Positions 1-5,098 of a stretch of DNA of 5,265 nt are shown piece after piece. This DNA comes from an uncultured Arcanobacterium sp. (GTDB taxonomy: Bacteria > Actinomycetota > Actinomycetes > Actinomycetales > Actinomycetaceae). Numbering within the stretch: the first letter of the stretch is position 1; each line of letters starts with the position of its first letter. The stretch lies in assembly GCF_947253055.1 (NCBI RefSeq), contig NZ_CAMXYE010000086.1:1-5265 (forward strand), in the 5' to 3' direction. The notes beneath the pieces are model-generated. The model ran no database searches. It was not told the origin of the DNA and was given only the letters and a program-made list of their open reading frames with translations. A program made the position numbers and the translations under genes.

Positions 1-472
1 GGCAAATTACTTTTCCATACAGCGGTGCGGCCTGCCGCCTATCAATCCGGAAAATTGCGCGGCGAGTAGGGCGATATCCCAGTAGCTCTAAATCCACTGA
101 TTCCCCTAGGAAAGCGCTCATTTTTCGTTGATTACAAGCTAAAGGCAGGGCCGGCAGCTCTGGATCAGCTGGATATTCCCAGACTTTAACTTCTAAATCT
201 CCCAGCCGGAGCTTTTTTGCCGCTGCGCGCTGCAGATGCTTATCAGAGATATTTCCGGTGGAAGCCACCATATAGATACTGCGCCGTTCCCGTGCAACCG
301 TATCATCTACTATTACGCTGTATCCCACCGAAACGCCTGCTCCGGGGCGATGGTGAATCCGGTGTACTTTCCAAGAGCGCACTACTACATTTGCCTCGCA
401 GCACATACGCAGCATATCGCCAGCCTGCTCCTGCAATAAGCTGAGCGCCCACCGTTCGGCTCTTTCCTGCAT
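1..472 (-). CDS. Phosphotransferase-like protein (aminoglycoside phosphotransferase superfamily), N-terminal part, cut by left window edge
   Basis: An open frame of 157 codons on the minus strand has no stop before the left edge, so only the N-terminus is visible. It holds stretches I associate with actinobacterial proteins annotated as aminoglycoside phosphotransferase family: HHRPGAGVSVGYSVIVD (about residues 40-56), VWEYPADPELPALP (about 97-110), and YRPTRRAIFRI then LYGKVIC (about 133-157). The last part resembles the kinase-fold strand that carries the nucleotide-binding lysine (here K154). The catalytic loop and the HxD-type motif would lie outside the window, so kinase activity cannot be checked. 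Substrate is unknown, and resistance to aminoglycosides should not be assumed. The ATG at 472 is preferred because GGTGA (478-482) lies 5 nt upstream and a promoter (492-520) ends just before it. In-frame GTG codons at 481, 484 and 508 are alternatives, but 508 would lie inside the promoter. It is divergent from add. Confidence 0.6.
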   Translation of the reverse strand, partial: MQERAERWALSLLQEQAGDMLRMCCEANVVVRSWKVHRIHHRPGAGVSVGYSVIVDDTVARERRSIYMVASTGNISDKHLQRAAAKKLRLGDLEVKVWEYPADPELPALPLACNQRKMSAFLGESVDLELLGYRPTRRAIFRIDRRQAAPLYGKVIC

Positions 473-491
473 ACTCTTCACCACATATCTA

Positions 492-520
492 TTTATAGAG
501 ATATTCACTGCTTTTTCCAA
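492..520 (-). promoter_or_regulatory. Putative sigma-70-type promoter of the phosphotransferase-like gene
   Basis: On the minus strand TTGGAA (515-520) and TATAAA (492-497) are separated by exactly 17 bp. Four of six bases match the -35 consensus and five of six match the -10. A start about 7 nt downstream would give a leader of roughly 13 nt that still includes the GGTGA ribosome binding site at 478-482. This is the best-looking -35/-10 pair in the window. It is inferred from sequence only. Confidence 0.5.
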
Positions 521-549
521 ATGAAAGACGAAAAATCCTGCAGACCTGC

Positions 550-555
550 CAGAAT
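550..555 (+). promoter_or_regulatory. Possible -10 element of add, placed for a leaderless transcript
   Basis: CAGAAT lies six bases before the add ATG, so a start at the usual distance would fall on the A of the ATG. There is no convincing Shine-Dalgarno sequence upstream of add (the preceding bases are AGAAAT), which suits leaderless translation. The first hexamer base is C rather than T, and no -35 is visible 16-18 bp upstream. The call is weak on its own, but murB has the same spacing. Confidence 0.3.
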
Positions 556-561
556 AGAAAT

Positions 562-1596
562 ATGCGGGATCTTAACGCTTTACCGAAGACTCATTTGCAT
601 TTGCATTTTACCGGCTCTATGCGGCTTTCTACTCTGCAAGATTTAGCCGCGCAGCAAGGCATACGCCTGCCGGAGAATCTCACTGCCAATACTGCTCTAC
701 AAGTACCTGCTGATAAACGCGGTTGGTTCCGCTTTCAGCGCGCCTACGATGCCGCTCGAAAAGTGGTGCGCAGCGAAGCAGCTATGCGCCGGATTGTGCG
801 CGAAGCAGCCGAAGACGATGCGAAAGAAGGCTCCCGCCGTTTAGAAATACAGATTGACCCTACTTCTTATGCCCCTTTCGTAGGTGGAATTACTCCAGCT
901 TTAGAGATAGTGCTAGACGAAGCCGAGCAAGCTTCGCGCGCAACCGGGGTGCAGGTAGCAATAATCGTGGCAGCGTCCCGAATGAAGCACCCTCTAGATG
1001 CGTGCACACTGGCCCGCCTAGCCGCCCGGCATGCCGGAGAAGGCGCCGGAAAAGTAGTAGGTTTTGGGCTTTCCAACGATGAGCGCCGCGGAGAAACTGC
1101 CGATTGGGCAAAGGCCTTTACAATTGCTCGTAACGCTGGTTTAGCTTCAGTGCCACATGGCGGGGAGCTATTAGGCCCCGAACATATAAAAGAAGTAATT
1201 CGCTATTTACATCCGCGCCGTCTTGGTCATGGAGTGCGGGCCGTAGAAGATCCCCGCTTATTGGAATATCTGGTAGAAAATGAAATTGCGGTAGAAGTAT
1301 GCCCAGCTTCTAATATCTCGCTCGGGGTGTATAAAGACCTGCAGGAAGTACCGCTGCGCACTTTGGTAAACGCCGGAGCACAAATTGCCCTTGGAGCAGA
1401 TGATCCGCTGCTTTTCCTCTCTCGCCTCACTGCCCAGTATGAAAATGCCCGCCAAATCGGATTAAATGATAACGAAATTGCGCAGCTGGCGCGCTCCACC
1501 GTAGCGGCTTCTTTAGCTGCACCAGCCGATAAAGCACGGTGGCAACAAGAAATCACCGATTGGCTAGCTGATGAAACTCTCGAAACTAGTGATTAA
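562..1596 (+). CDS. add: Adenosine deaminase family protein (metal-dependent amidohydrolase superfamily)
   Basis: This 344-residue protein has the usual length for the family and should convert adenosine or deoxyadenosine to the inosine form in cytoplasmic purine salvage. Metal ligands are visible as H13 and H15 (motif HLHLHFTGS, 11-19), H199 (HGGE, 199-202) and D280 (GADDPLLF, 278-285). The catalytic residues correspond to E202, H223 (RLGHG, 220-224) and D281. The motif CPASNISLGV (247-256) is also typical. Compared with mouse ADA, the aspartate that contacts the ribose 5'-hydroxyl (D19) is threonine here (T17), and HAGE is HGGE. I recall the same variants in actinobacterial homologues annotated adenosine deaminase, so the exact substrate is inferred, not shown. 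The ATG at 562 starts directly before the conserved N-terminus and has no clear ribosome binding site. The gene is divergent from the phosphotransferase-like gene and overlaps the 3' end of murB by 11 bp on the opposite strand. Confidence 0.9.
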   Translation: MRDLNALPKTHLHLHFTGSMRLSTLQDLAAQQGIRLPENLTANTALQVPADKRGWFRFQRAYDAARKVVRSEAAMRRIVREAAEDDAKEGSRRLEIQIDPTSYAPFVGGITPALEIVLDEAEQASRATGVQVAIIVAASRMKHPLDACTLARLAARHAGEGAGKVVGFGLSNDERRGETADWAKAFTIARNAGLASVPHGGELLGPEHIKEVIRYLHPRRLGHGVRAVEDPRLLEYLVENEIAVEVCPASNISLGVYKDLQEVPLRTLVNAGAQIALGADDPLLFLSRLTAQYENARQIGLNDNEIAQLARSTVAASLAAPADKARWQQEITDWLADETLETSD

Positions 1597-2761
1597 AACC
1601 CACCAGCACGGGCTCCGGCACCAGCTCTACTCCGTACTTATTACGCACTCCCGCCCGTATCTCCTCAGCTAGCTGCATTATTTGCGCGGCTGTGGCCCCG
1701 CCTCTATTCGTTAAAGCTAAGGAATGTTTAGTAGAAATTGCCGCCGGGCCGGGCAACGCATATCCTGCCTGATACCCAGCATGCGCAATTAACCAAGCCG
1801 CAGAAGTTTTTTGCCAACCCGGAATTATAGGAGCTTCTCCCCCGATTTGATTTACGGCAGCTTCTTCTCGCAATGGATAACGGGGAGCTTCTGGAGGTAA
1901 CTTCTGTGCTTCTTCTTCACGCAGCACTGGGTTAGTGAAGAAAGAACCGAGCGAATAGGTATCACGGTCATCTGTCGAAAGCACCATCCCTTTTTGCCGG
2001 CGCAACTTTAATACCGCAGCACGCACTTGCGCAGCAGGTACTCGCTCCCCTTCTTCTACCTGCAACTCCGCAGCCAGCTGCCGATAGCGAATAGGAGCAG
2101 ACAGAGTGGCACGGCGCAAATGAAAATCTACGCTCAGCACAATCCAGCGCGGAGAAGGCCCCCATTTTCCTTCCGTCATCGATTTCTTCAAAAGTGAATT
2201 CCGATATCCTAGCTCTAAATCACTCAAAAAAAGCGTACGTTGCGCTGCAGTCTCCCGATCATAAGTGCGCACAGCGGCAATTACGCCAGCTACTTCTTGC
2301 CCGTAAGCTCCTATGTTTTGCACCGGAGCTGCTCCTGCGCTGCCGGGAATTCCCGAAAGAGCTTCCATACCCATCCAGCCGTGGGAAATAGCATAAACTA
2401 CCACTTCATCCCAAGGAGTGCCCGCCGCTACGCGCATACGGGCTCCCCCACAAGAATCTTCTTCTAAGGTAGTGATATCGCTCTTGGTATAGCGCACCAC
2501 TACCCCCGAAAATTCGCTATCGGCGGCCAAGATATTTGATCCACCACCAATTACTAAAAGTGGCTTTCCAGCTTTATCGGCAGCACTGATTGCTGCTATA
2601 AAATCTGCTTCCGAATCAGTTTCTACTACTTCCGCAGCCCGGCCTCCTACACCGATAGTGGTCATCTGGGCAAAAGAAGTAGCCCCCGGCTGAAAACGAG
2701 TAGATAACACCGGCGGAATAGTATCTGTGGGCTCACTAGGCTCTGGAATATAGCAGTACAT
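1586..2761 (-). CDS. murB: UDP-N-acetylenolpyruvoylglucosamine reductase (MurB)
   Basis: MurB is the cytoplasmic FAD enzyme that uses NADPH to reduce the enolpyruvyl group of UDP-GlcNAc-enolpyruvate to UDP-MurNAc, the second committed step of peptidoglycan precursor synthesis. The 391-residue product has the FAD-binding N-terminal domain (GVGG 37-40, GGGSN 72-76, GIPGSAGAAPVQNIGAYG 137-154), the type I signature YRNS (186-189), GSFFTNP with the catalytic serine S273, and a C-terminal MurB domain (about 312-391). The general-acid glutamate is E383 in VPEPVLVGF. It is somewhat longer than E. coli MurB (about 340 residues). Part of that is an N-terminal extension of about 30 residues before FAQMTTIGVGG, so the exact start is not certain. 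The ATG at 2761 has GAGG only 2 nt away, unusually close, but a TAGAAT hexamer sits six bases upstream, consistent with a leaderless start. The gene follows rpmG across a strong terminator and converges on add. Confidence 0.95.
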   Translation of the reverse strand: MYCYIPEPSEPTDTIPPVLSTRFQPGATSFAQMTTIGVGGRAAEVVETDSEADFIAAISAADKAGKPLLVIGGGSNILAADSEFSGVVVRYTKSDITTLEEDSCGGARMRVAAGTPWDEVVVYAISHGWMGMEALSGIPGSAGAAPVQNIGAYGQEVAGVIAAVRTYDRETAAQRTLFLSDLELGYRNSLLKKSMTEGKWGPSPRWIVLSVDFHLRRATLSAPIRYRQLAAELQVEEGERVPAAQVRAAVLKLRRQKGMVLSTDDRDTYSLGSFFTNPVLREEEAQKLPPEAPRYPLREEAAVNQIGGEAPIIPGWQKTSAAWLIAHAGYQAGYALPGPAAISTKHSLALTNRGGATAAQIMQLAEEIRAGVRNKYGVELVPEPVLVGFNH

Positions 2762-2767
2762 ATCCTC

Positions 2768-2773
2768 ATTCTA
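2768..2773 (-). promoter_or_regulatory. Putative -10 element of murB, placed for a leaderless transcript
   Basis: TAGAAT matches TATAAT at five of six positions and fits the TANNNT pattern of actinobacterial promoters. Six bases (GAGGAT) separate it from the murB ATG, so the predicted transcription start is the A of the start codon. No -35 consensus is present; the expected position falls inside the rpmG terminator stem. Because the terminator would cut off readthrough from rpmG, murB needs a promoter in these few bases. Confidence 0.45.
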
Positions 2774-2775
2774 TA

Positions 2776-2806
2776 AGAGAAAAGGAGACCCCGCGCAGGA
2801 GTCTCC
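2776..2806 (-). terminator. Rho-independent terminator of the tRNA-rpmG unit
   Basis: Read on the minus strand, GGAGACTCC (2798-2806) pairs with GGGGTCTCC (2784-2792) as a 9-bp stem with one G-U pair and a 5-base loop TGCGC. The T-rich tract TTTTCTCT (2776-2783) follows. It lies about 50 nt after the rpmG stop and ends 14 nt before the murB start codon. It should end the Tyr-Thr-Met-rpmG transcript and insulate murB. Confidence 0.85.
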
Positions 2807-2857
2807 CCTATGTAATATATCTCGCCGCACCTAGCAGCCAAACAGCTGCTGAGCTGA

Positions 2858-3028
2858 CTAGCGAGTCTCTCTATGCACCGTCGACTTCCGGCAGCGCGGG
2901 CAATATTTTTTAAGCTCGAGCCGGTCCGGGGTGTTGCGCCGATTCTTGCGCGTAATGTAGTTTCGCTCCTTGCAAACCTCGCAGGCGAGGGTAATCTTGG
3001 GGCGAACGTCTGAAGAATTGCTTGCCAC
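2858..3028 (-). CDS. rpmG: 50S ribosomal protein bL33, zinc-ribbon form
   Basis: This 56-residue basic protein of the large ribosomal subunit reads [20 protein letters not shown] at its start, with the conserved [19 protein letters not shown] and [13 protein letters not shown] stretches. Two CxxC pairs (C16/C19 and C43/C46) make it the zinc-binding C+ form, as opposed to the cysteine-free paralogue that many actinobacteria induce under zinc limitation. The start is GTG at 3028, with GAGG (3036-3039) 7 nt upstream, which agrees with the family length. It lies 52 nt after tRNA-Met on the same strand and is most likely cotranscribed with the tRNAs. Thr-Met-rpmG linkage is familiar from mycobacteria. 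A strong terminator follows. No MaoC-like dehydratase genes, which follow rpmG in several other actinobacteria, are present before murB. Confidence 0.96.
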   Translation of the reverse strand: MASNSSDVRPKITLACEVCKERNYITRKNRRNTPDRLELKKYCPRCRKSTVHRETR

Positions 3029-3055
3029 GATATTTCCTCACGTTCGGTTATGGAT

Positions 3056-3069
3056 GGAGCGGGTGCTCC
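3056..3069 (-). other. Small hairpin in the tRNA-Met to rpmG leader
   Basis: GGAGC-ACCC-GCTCC forms a 5-bp GC-rich stem with a four-base loop in the minus-strand transcript between tRNA-Met and rpmG. No T-tract follows on this strand, so it is not a normal terminator for the operon. It may mark processing of the tRNA 3' trailer or protect the 5' end of the released rpmG mRNA. The rpmG ribosome binding site is outside the stem. On the plus strand it is followed by TTGTTTT, but no plus-strand gene ends here. Confidence 0.4.
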
Positions 3070-3080
3070 TTGTTTTCCAG

Positions 3081-3154
3081 TAGCGGAGGCGGGGTTTGAA
3101 CCCGCGACCTCACGATTATGAGTCGTGCGCTCTGACCAACTGAGCTACCCCGCC
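3081..3154 (-). tRNA. tRNA-Met(CAT), elongator type
   Basis: A complete 74-nt cloverleaf on the minus strand: acceptor GGCGGGG pairs with CTCCGCT (two G-U pairs), D arm GCTC/GAGC, anticodon stem CACGA/TCGTG with loop CTCATAA (anticodon CAT at 3118-3120), and T arm GCGGG-TTCAAAC-CCCGC. The discriminator is A and CCA is not encoded. The first pair is G-U rather than the unpaired C1 typical of initiators, and the anticodon stem lacks the three GC pairs of tRNA-fMet, so it is elongator-like. A lysidine-modified tRNA-Ile2 also has CAT, but position next to tRNA-Thr and rpmG supports Met. Confidence 0.93.
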
Positions 3155-3158
3155 GCTG

Positions 3159-3182
3159 GCATTTTCCATGGACGGAAAATGC
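3159..3182 (-). repeat. Perfect 9-bp inverted repeat between tRNA-Thr and tRNA-Met
   Basis: GCATTTTCC and GGAAAATGC flank a 6-base loop, filling nearly all of the 32-nt spacer between the two tRNAs. In the transcript it would fold as a stable hairpin only 4 nt from each mature tRNA end. There is no T-tract, so a role in separating the tRNAs by endonuclease processing is more likely than termination. It is symmetric, so the structure exists on either strand. Confidence 0.6.
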
Positions 3183-3186
3183 ACCG

Positions 3187-3259
3187 AGCCCCGAAAGGGA
3201 ATCGAACCCTTGACCTTCTCCTTACCATGGAGACGCTCTGCCGACTGAGCTATCGGGGC
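3187..3259 (-). tRNA. tRNA-Thr(GGT)
   Basis: A complete 73-nt cloverleaf on the minus strand: acceptor GCCCCGA fully paired with TCGGGGC, D arm GCTC/GAGC, anticodon stem TCTCC/GGAGA with loop ATGGTAA (anticodon GGT at 3224-3226), and T arm AAGGG-TTCGATT-CCCTT. The discriminator is T and CCA is not encoded. It reads ACC and ACT codons. It lies between tRNA-Tyr and tRNA-Met in what looks like one transcription unit. Confidence 0.96.
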
Positions 3260-3344
3260 AACGCCTGCCAGCCTACCAAATATTTTTTGCTCCGGAAACG
3301 GCGCAATAAAATTATCCGGTGAAGCCGGTCACGCAGTCTGCGAA

Positions 3345-3365
3345 ATTCAAGAAAACTTCTTAAAT
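3345..3365 (-). other. AT-rich hairpin immediately downstream of tRNA-Tyr
   Basis: On the minus strand ATTTAAGAA and TTCTTGAAT pair over 9 bp (one G-U) around a 3-base loop GTT, starting 3 nt after the encoded CCA of tRNA-Tyr. A TT follows, then GC-rich sequence, so the T-tract is too short for a confident terminator. It may be a weak terminator or a 3' processing structure that separates tRNA-Tyr from tRNA-Thr. The remaining spacer to 3260 shows only a CCGG-CTTCA-CCGG mini-hairpin followed by ATAATTTTATT. Confidence 0.35.
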
Positions 3366-3368
3366 CCC

Positions 3369-3452
3369 TGGTGGCGGGTGAGGGATTCGAACCCCCGTAG
3401 CTTACGCGCCTGATTTACAGTCAGGTACATTTGGCCGCTCTGTCAACCCGCC
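3369..3452 (-). tRNA. tRNA-Tyr(GTA), class II, with encoded CCA
   Basis: A class II tRNA on the minus strand: acceptor GGCGGGT fully paired with ACCCGCC, a 3-bp D stem ACA/TGT around GAGCGGCCAAA, anticodon stem CCTGA/TCAGG with loop CTGTAAA (anticodon GTA at 3416-3418), and a long variable arm with GTA/TAC pairing as expected for bacterial tRNA-Tyr. The T arm is GGGGG-TTCGAAT-CCCTC. Discriminator A (3372) is followed by CCA (3369-3371), unlike the Thr and Met genes downstream. It is the first gene of the tRNA-rpmG cluster. Confidence 0.95.
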
Positions 3453-3459
3453 GCGGCAG

Positions 3460-3488
3460 ATATTGCTTCTCACTCAGAAACTGAGCAA
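3460..3488 (-). promoter_or_regulatory. Candidate promoter just upstream of tRNA-Tyr
   Basis: TTGCTC (3483-3488) and CAATAT (3460-3465) are 17 bp apart on the minus strand, and transcription would begin about at the tRNA-Tyr 5' end. The -10 match is poor (three of six). The same bases form an inverted repeat, ATTGCT/AGCAAT, with an overlapping CTCAG/CTGAG pair, so the match could be incidental. Confidence 0.25.
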
Positions 3489-3512
3489 TCCGCAACTTGT
3501 GCACGACAAATG

Positions 3513-3542
3513 AGATTAGCAGGTAAAGGCAGTTATATTCAA
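3513..3542 (-). promoter_or_regulatory. Alternative promoter for the tRNA-rpmG cluster
   Basis: TTGAAT (3537-3542) and TAATCT (3513-3518) with an 18-bp spacer on the minus strand would give a leader of roughly 50 nt before tRNA-Tyr. The -35 matches four of six, and the -10 fits TANNNT but only three of six of the consensus. It lies just after a weak CGAAT/ATTCG hairpin (3545-3560) that could end fprA transcription. Apart from these, the fprA to tRNA-Tyr spacer (3453-3596) shows no gene. Confidence 0.3.
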
Positions 3543-3596
3543 ACCGAATCCCGTAATTCGCATGCCATAATCGTCACACTTACTACTTTTTCCTGC

Positions 3597-4985
3597 CTAA
3601 TAAAGCTTCCCAGCATGGGATTCATCCCGCGATATTGCCGTCATCGTATCGCGTTCCACTACCTTTATGCGCTCACGCCCAACGGCTGACCCCAGCGATT
3701 TCTCAAAATCTTCCAGTAATTCCCACCCGTGCCAAGTGGTGTAGCGAATATCGCGGGCTTCCAAAAGCTTTTGCATGGCATTCCAGCCCAAATCAGTGGT
3801 AGTTGCCGCGAGCTTACCTGCCTCGTAATCAGAAACTAGGTTTTGAATAGTTTCCTGCGCATCAGATTTAGTAGATCCGATAAGACCGACTGGTCCGCGC
3901 TTAATCCAACCCGTAGCGTACATACCCGATAAAGGCTCGCCCGTCTTCTCATCTAGGATACGCCCCGCCACATTGGGAACTACGCCGCGCTCAGCATCAA
4001 ATGGAGCTCCGGCAATAGGAGAAGAATAGTAACCAATAGCTCTGTAGACCGCTTGCACTGGATAATCTACGTATTCTCCCGTACCTTTCACACTTCCATC
4101 GCCCTGCAAAGCAGTGCGTTCCACCCGGATGCCCTCCACATGATCCGTGCCGAGAATTTTCGCCGGCTGCGCCATCATATGTAAATGTATACGGCGACTA
4201 GCAGTTTTTTCCTCTTCCTGATCGAATAGGTAATCAGTAAGAATACTCACTACTTGCTTGGTCATCCGCACCGAATTTACTTTTTCTTCCGAAGCGTCGT
4301 CGTATTGGAAATCTTCTTCGTAGACAATAATATCTACATCTGGCACCTGCCCGAGTTCCCGCAATTCCATCGGAGTAAATTTCACCTGCGCTGGTCCCCG
4401 CCGGGCAAAGAGATGCACATCGGTGATAGGAGACTCCCGCAATCCCGCCTCTACGTTTTCCGGAATTTCTGTGCTCATTAAGTCATCTGGATGTTTCGCG
4501 AGAATACGCGAAATATCTAAAGCCACATTTCCGGCACCGATTACGGCTACTTCTTTTGCCTGCAGTGGCCAAGTGCGCGGATAATCCGGATGCCCGTCAT
4601 ACCAATATACGAAATCAGCCGCCCCGTAAACTTCCGGTAAATCAGACCCGGGAATTACAAATGGTCGATCTCGATCTGCCCCAGTGGCAATGACAATTGC
4701 ATCATAGTGCTCATGCAGCTCCGAGAAAGTCACGTCTTTTCCGATTTCTACATTTCCCACTAAGCGAATATCGCCGCGCCGCAGAATATTGTAGAGCGCG
4801 TTGATTATCTGCTTTATGCGGGGATGATCCGGAGCTACCCCGTAACGCACTAACCCATAGGGAGCGGGCAATTTTTCATATAAATCTATATGCACATCAA
4901 TACCGGATTTAGAAAGAATATCAGAAGCATAAATGCCAGCTGGGCCAGCTCCAATTACTGCCACTTGCAGGGGTCTACTATTCAC
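3597..4985 (-). CDS. fprA: Ferredoxin/adrenodoxin-type NADP+ reductase (FprA family)
   Basis: A 462-residue cytoplasmic flavoprotein of the adrenodoxin-reductase family, moving electrons between NADPH and a ferredoxin. From the GTG start: the FAD dinucleotide-binding motif GAGPAG (12-17), the signature YGLVRYGVAPDHP (43-55), the NADPH-binding motif GAGNVALD (150-157) followed by RRGPAQVKFTPMELRELG (195-212), and the C-terminal flavin-contacting motif GWIKRGPVGLIGS (359-371). Length fits FprA; there is no fused ferredoxin domain as in FprB-type proteins, so the partner must be encoded elsewhere. The frame is open further to a TTG at 5018 (11 more residues), but that codon has no ribosome binding site, whereas the GTG at 4985 has GAAGAGG 5 nt upstream and begins directly before the conserved fold. 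It lies between hpf and tRNA-Tyr, all minus strand. No strong terminator follows. It could act in heme, sterol or P450 redox chains; nothing local says which. Confidence 0.93.
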   Translation of the reverse strand: MNSRPLQVAVIGAGPAGIYASDILSKSGIDVHIDLYEKLPAPYGLVRYGVAPDHPRIKQIINALYNILRRGDIRLVGNVEIGKDVTFSELHEHYDAIVIATGADRDRPFVIPGSDLPEVYGAADFVYWYDGHPDYPRTWPLQAKEVAVIGAGNVALDISRILAKHPDDLMSTEIPENVEAGLRESPITDVHLFARRGPAQVKFTPMELRELGQVPDVDIIVYEEDFQYDDASEEKVNSVRMTKQVVSILTDYLFDQEEEKTASRRIHLHMMAQPAKILGTDHVEGIRVERTALQGDGSVKGTGEYVDYPVQAVYRAIGYYSSPIAGAPFDAERGVVPNVAGRILDEKTGEPLSGMYATGWIKRGPVGLIGSTKSDAQETIQNLVSDYEAGKLAATTTDLGWNAMQKLLEARDIRYTTWHGWELLEDFEKSLGSAVGRERIKVVERDTMTAISRDESHAGKLY

Positions 4986-4990
4986 ACATA

Positions 4991-4997
4991 CCTCTTC
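4991..4997 (-). promoter_or_regulatory. Ribosome binding site that decides the fprA start
   Basis: GAAGAGG on the minus strand is followed by a 5-base spacer and the GTG at 4985. It is the only Shine-Dalgarno-like sequence near the beginning of the frame and lies downstream of the alternative TTG at 5018, which argues against that longer start. Confidence 0.7.
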
Positions 4998-5033
4998 GCT
5001 CGTAAATGACTCATTCAAATGCTACTAGTTTCT

Positions 5034-5039
5034 ATTCTA
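5034..5039 (-). promoter_or_regulatory. Putative -10 element of fprA
   Basis: TAGAAT on the minus strand is the same hexamer as upstream of murB and would give a leader of about 40 nt that contains the GAAGAGG site. No -35 consensus is visible; that position falls in the arm of the hpf hairpin. The extended string AGAATAGAAA also occurs upstream of add (551-560). Confidence 0.4.
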
Positions 5040-5051
5040 AATCGATATAGC

Positions 5052-5098
5052 AACAGCGGCAGGTGACTCTTTTTACATTCGAGCTACCCGCCGCTGTT
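5052..5098 (-). terminator. Long hairpin after hpf, probable terminator
   Basis: Arms 5052-5064 and 5086-5098 pair over 13 positions with one A-C mismatch (AACAGCGGC against GCCGCTGTT at the base), and the loop can pair further (CTC/GAG). It begins 14 nt after the hpf stop codon. On the minus strand the sequence after the stem is GCTATATCGATTT, not a clean T-tract, whereas on the plus strand TTTTATAA follows. Position suggests termination of hpf; mRNA 3'-end protection is an alternative. Confidence 0.55.

Noticed and set aside
217..444. Two overlapping plus-strand open frames of 67-75 codons
   Set aside because: They lie opposite the phosphotransferase-like coding region, have no ribosome binding site and no family resemblance; the minus-strand frame explains the stretch.
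473..561. Operator-like palindrome in the divergent phosphotransferase/add intergenic region
   Set aside because: I looked for a symmetric site between the two divergent genes and found only short AT-rich matches (such as TATCTATTTATAGAGATA) that do not form a convincing palindrome.
867..1556. Minus-strand open frames inside add (65-109 codons)
   Set aside because: They are antisense to the well-conserved deaminase, with low-complexity Arg/Ala/Ser-rich translations and no recognisable motifs.
2194..2467. Plus-strand open frames opposite murB
   Set aside because: They sit entirely antisense to conserved MurB FAD-domain sequence and have no start signals or family features.
3125..3322. Plus-strand 65-codon frame containing RAPKGNRTLDLL
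   Set aside because: It runs antisense through tRNA-Met and tRNA-Thr. This type of peptide is a well-known artefact of translating the complement of tRNA genes.
3300..3340. CCGG-CTTCA-CCGG and CGCA-GAC-TGCG mini-hairpins followed by ATAATTTTATT in the Tyr-Thr tRNA spacer
   Set aside because: Four-base stems are common by chance. A terminator here would also cut the apparent tRNA operon without a clear replacement promoter.
3545..3560. Possible fprA terminator, CGAAT/ATTCG hairpin followed by GGTTTG on the minus strand
   Set aside because: The stem is only 5 bp and AT-rich and the T-tract is short, so it is too weak to list as a terminator.
4254..4481. Plus-strand 75-codon frame opposite fprA
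   Set aside because: It is antisense to the conserved reductase and has no supporting signals.
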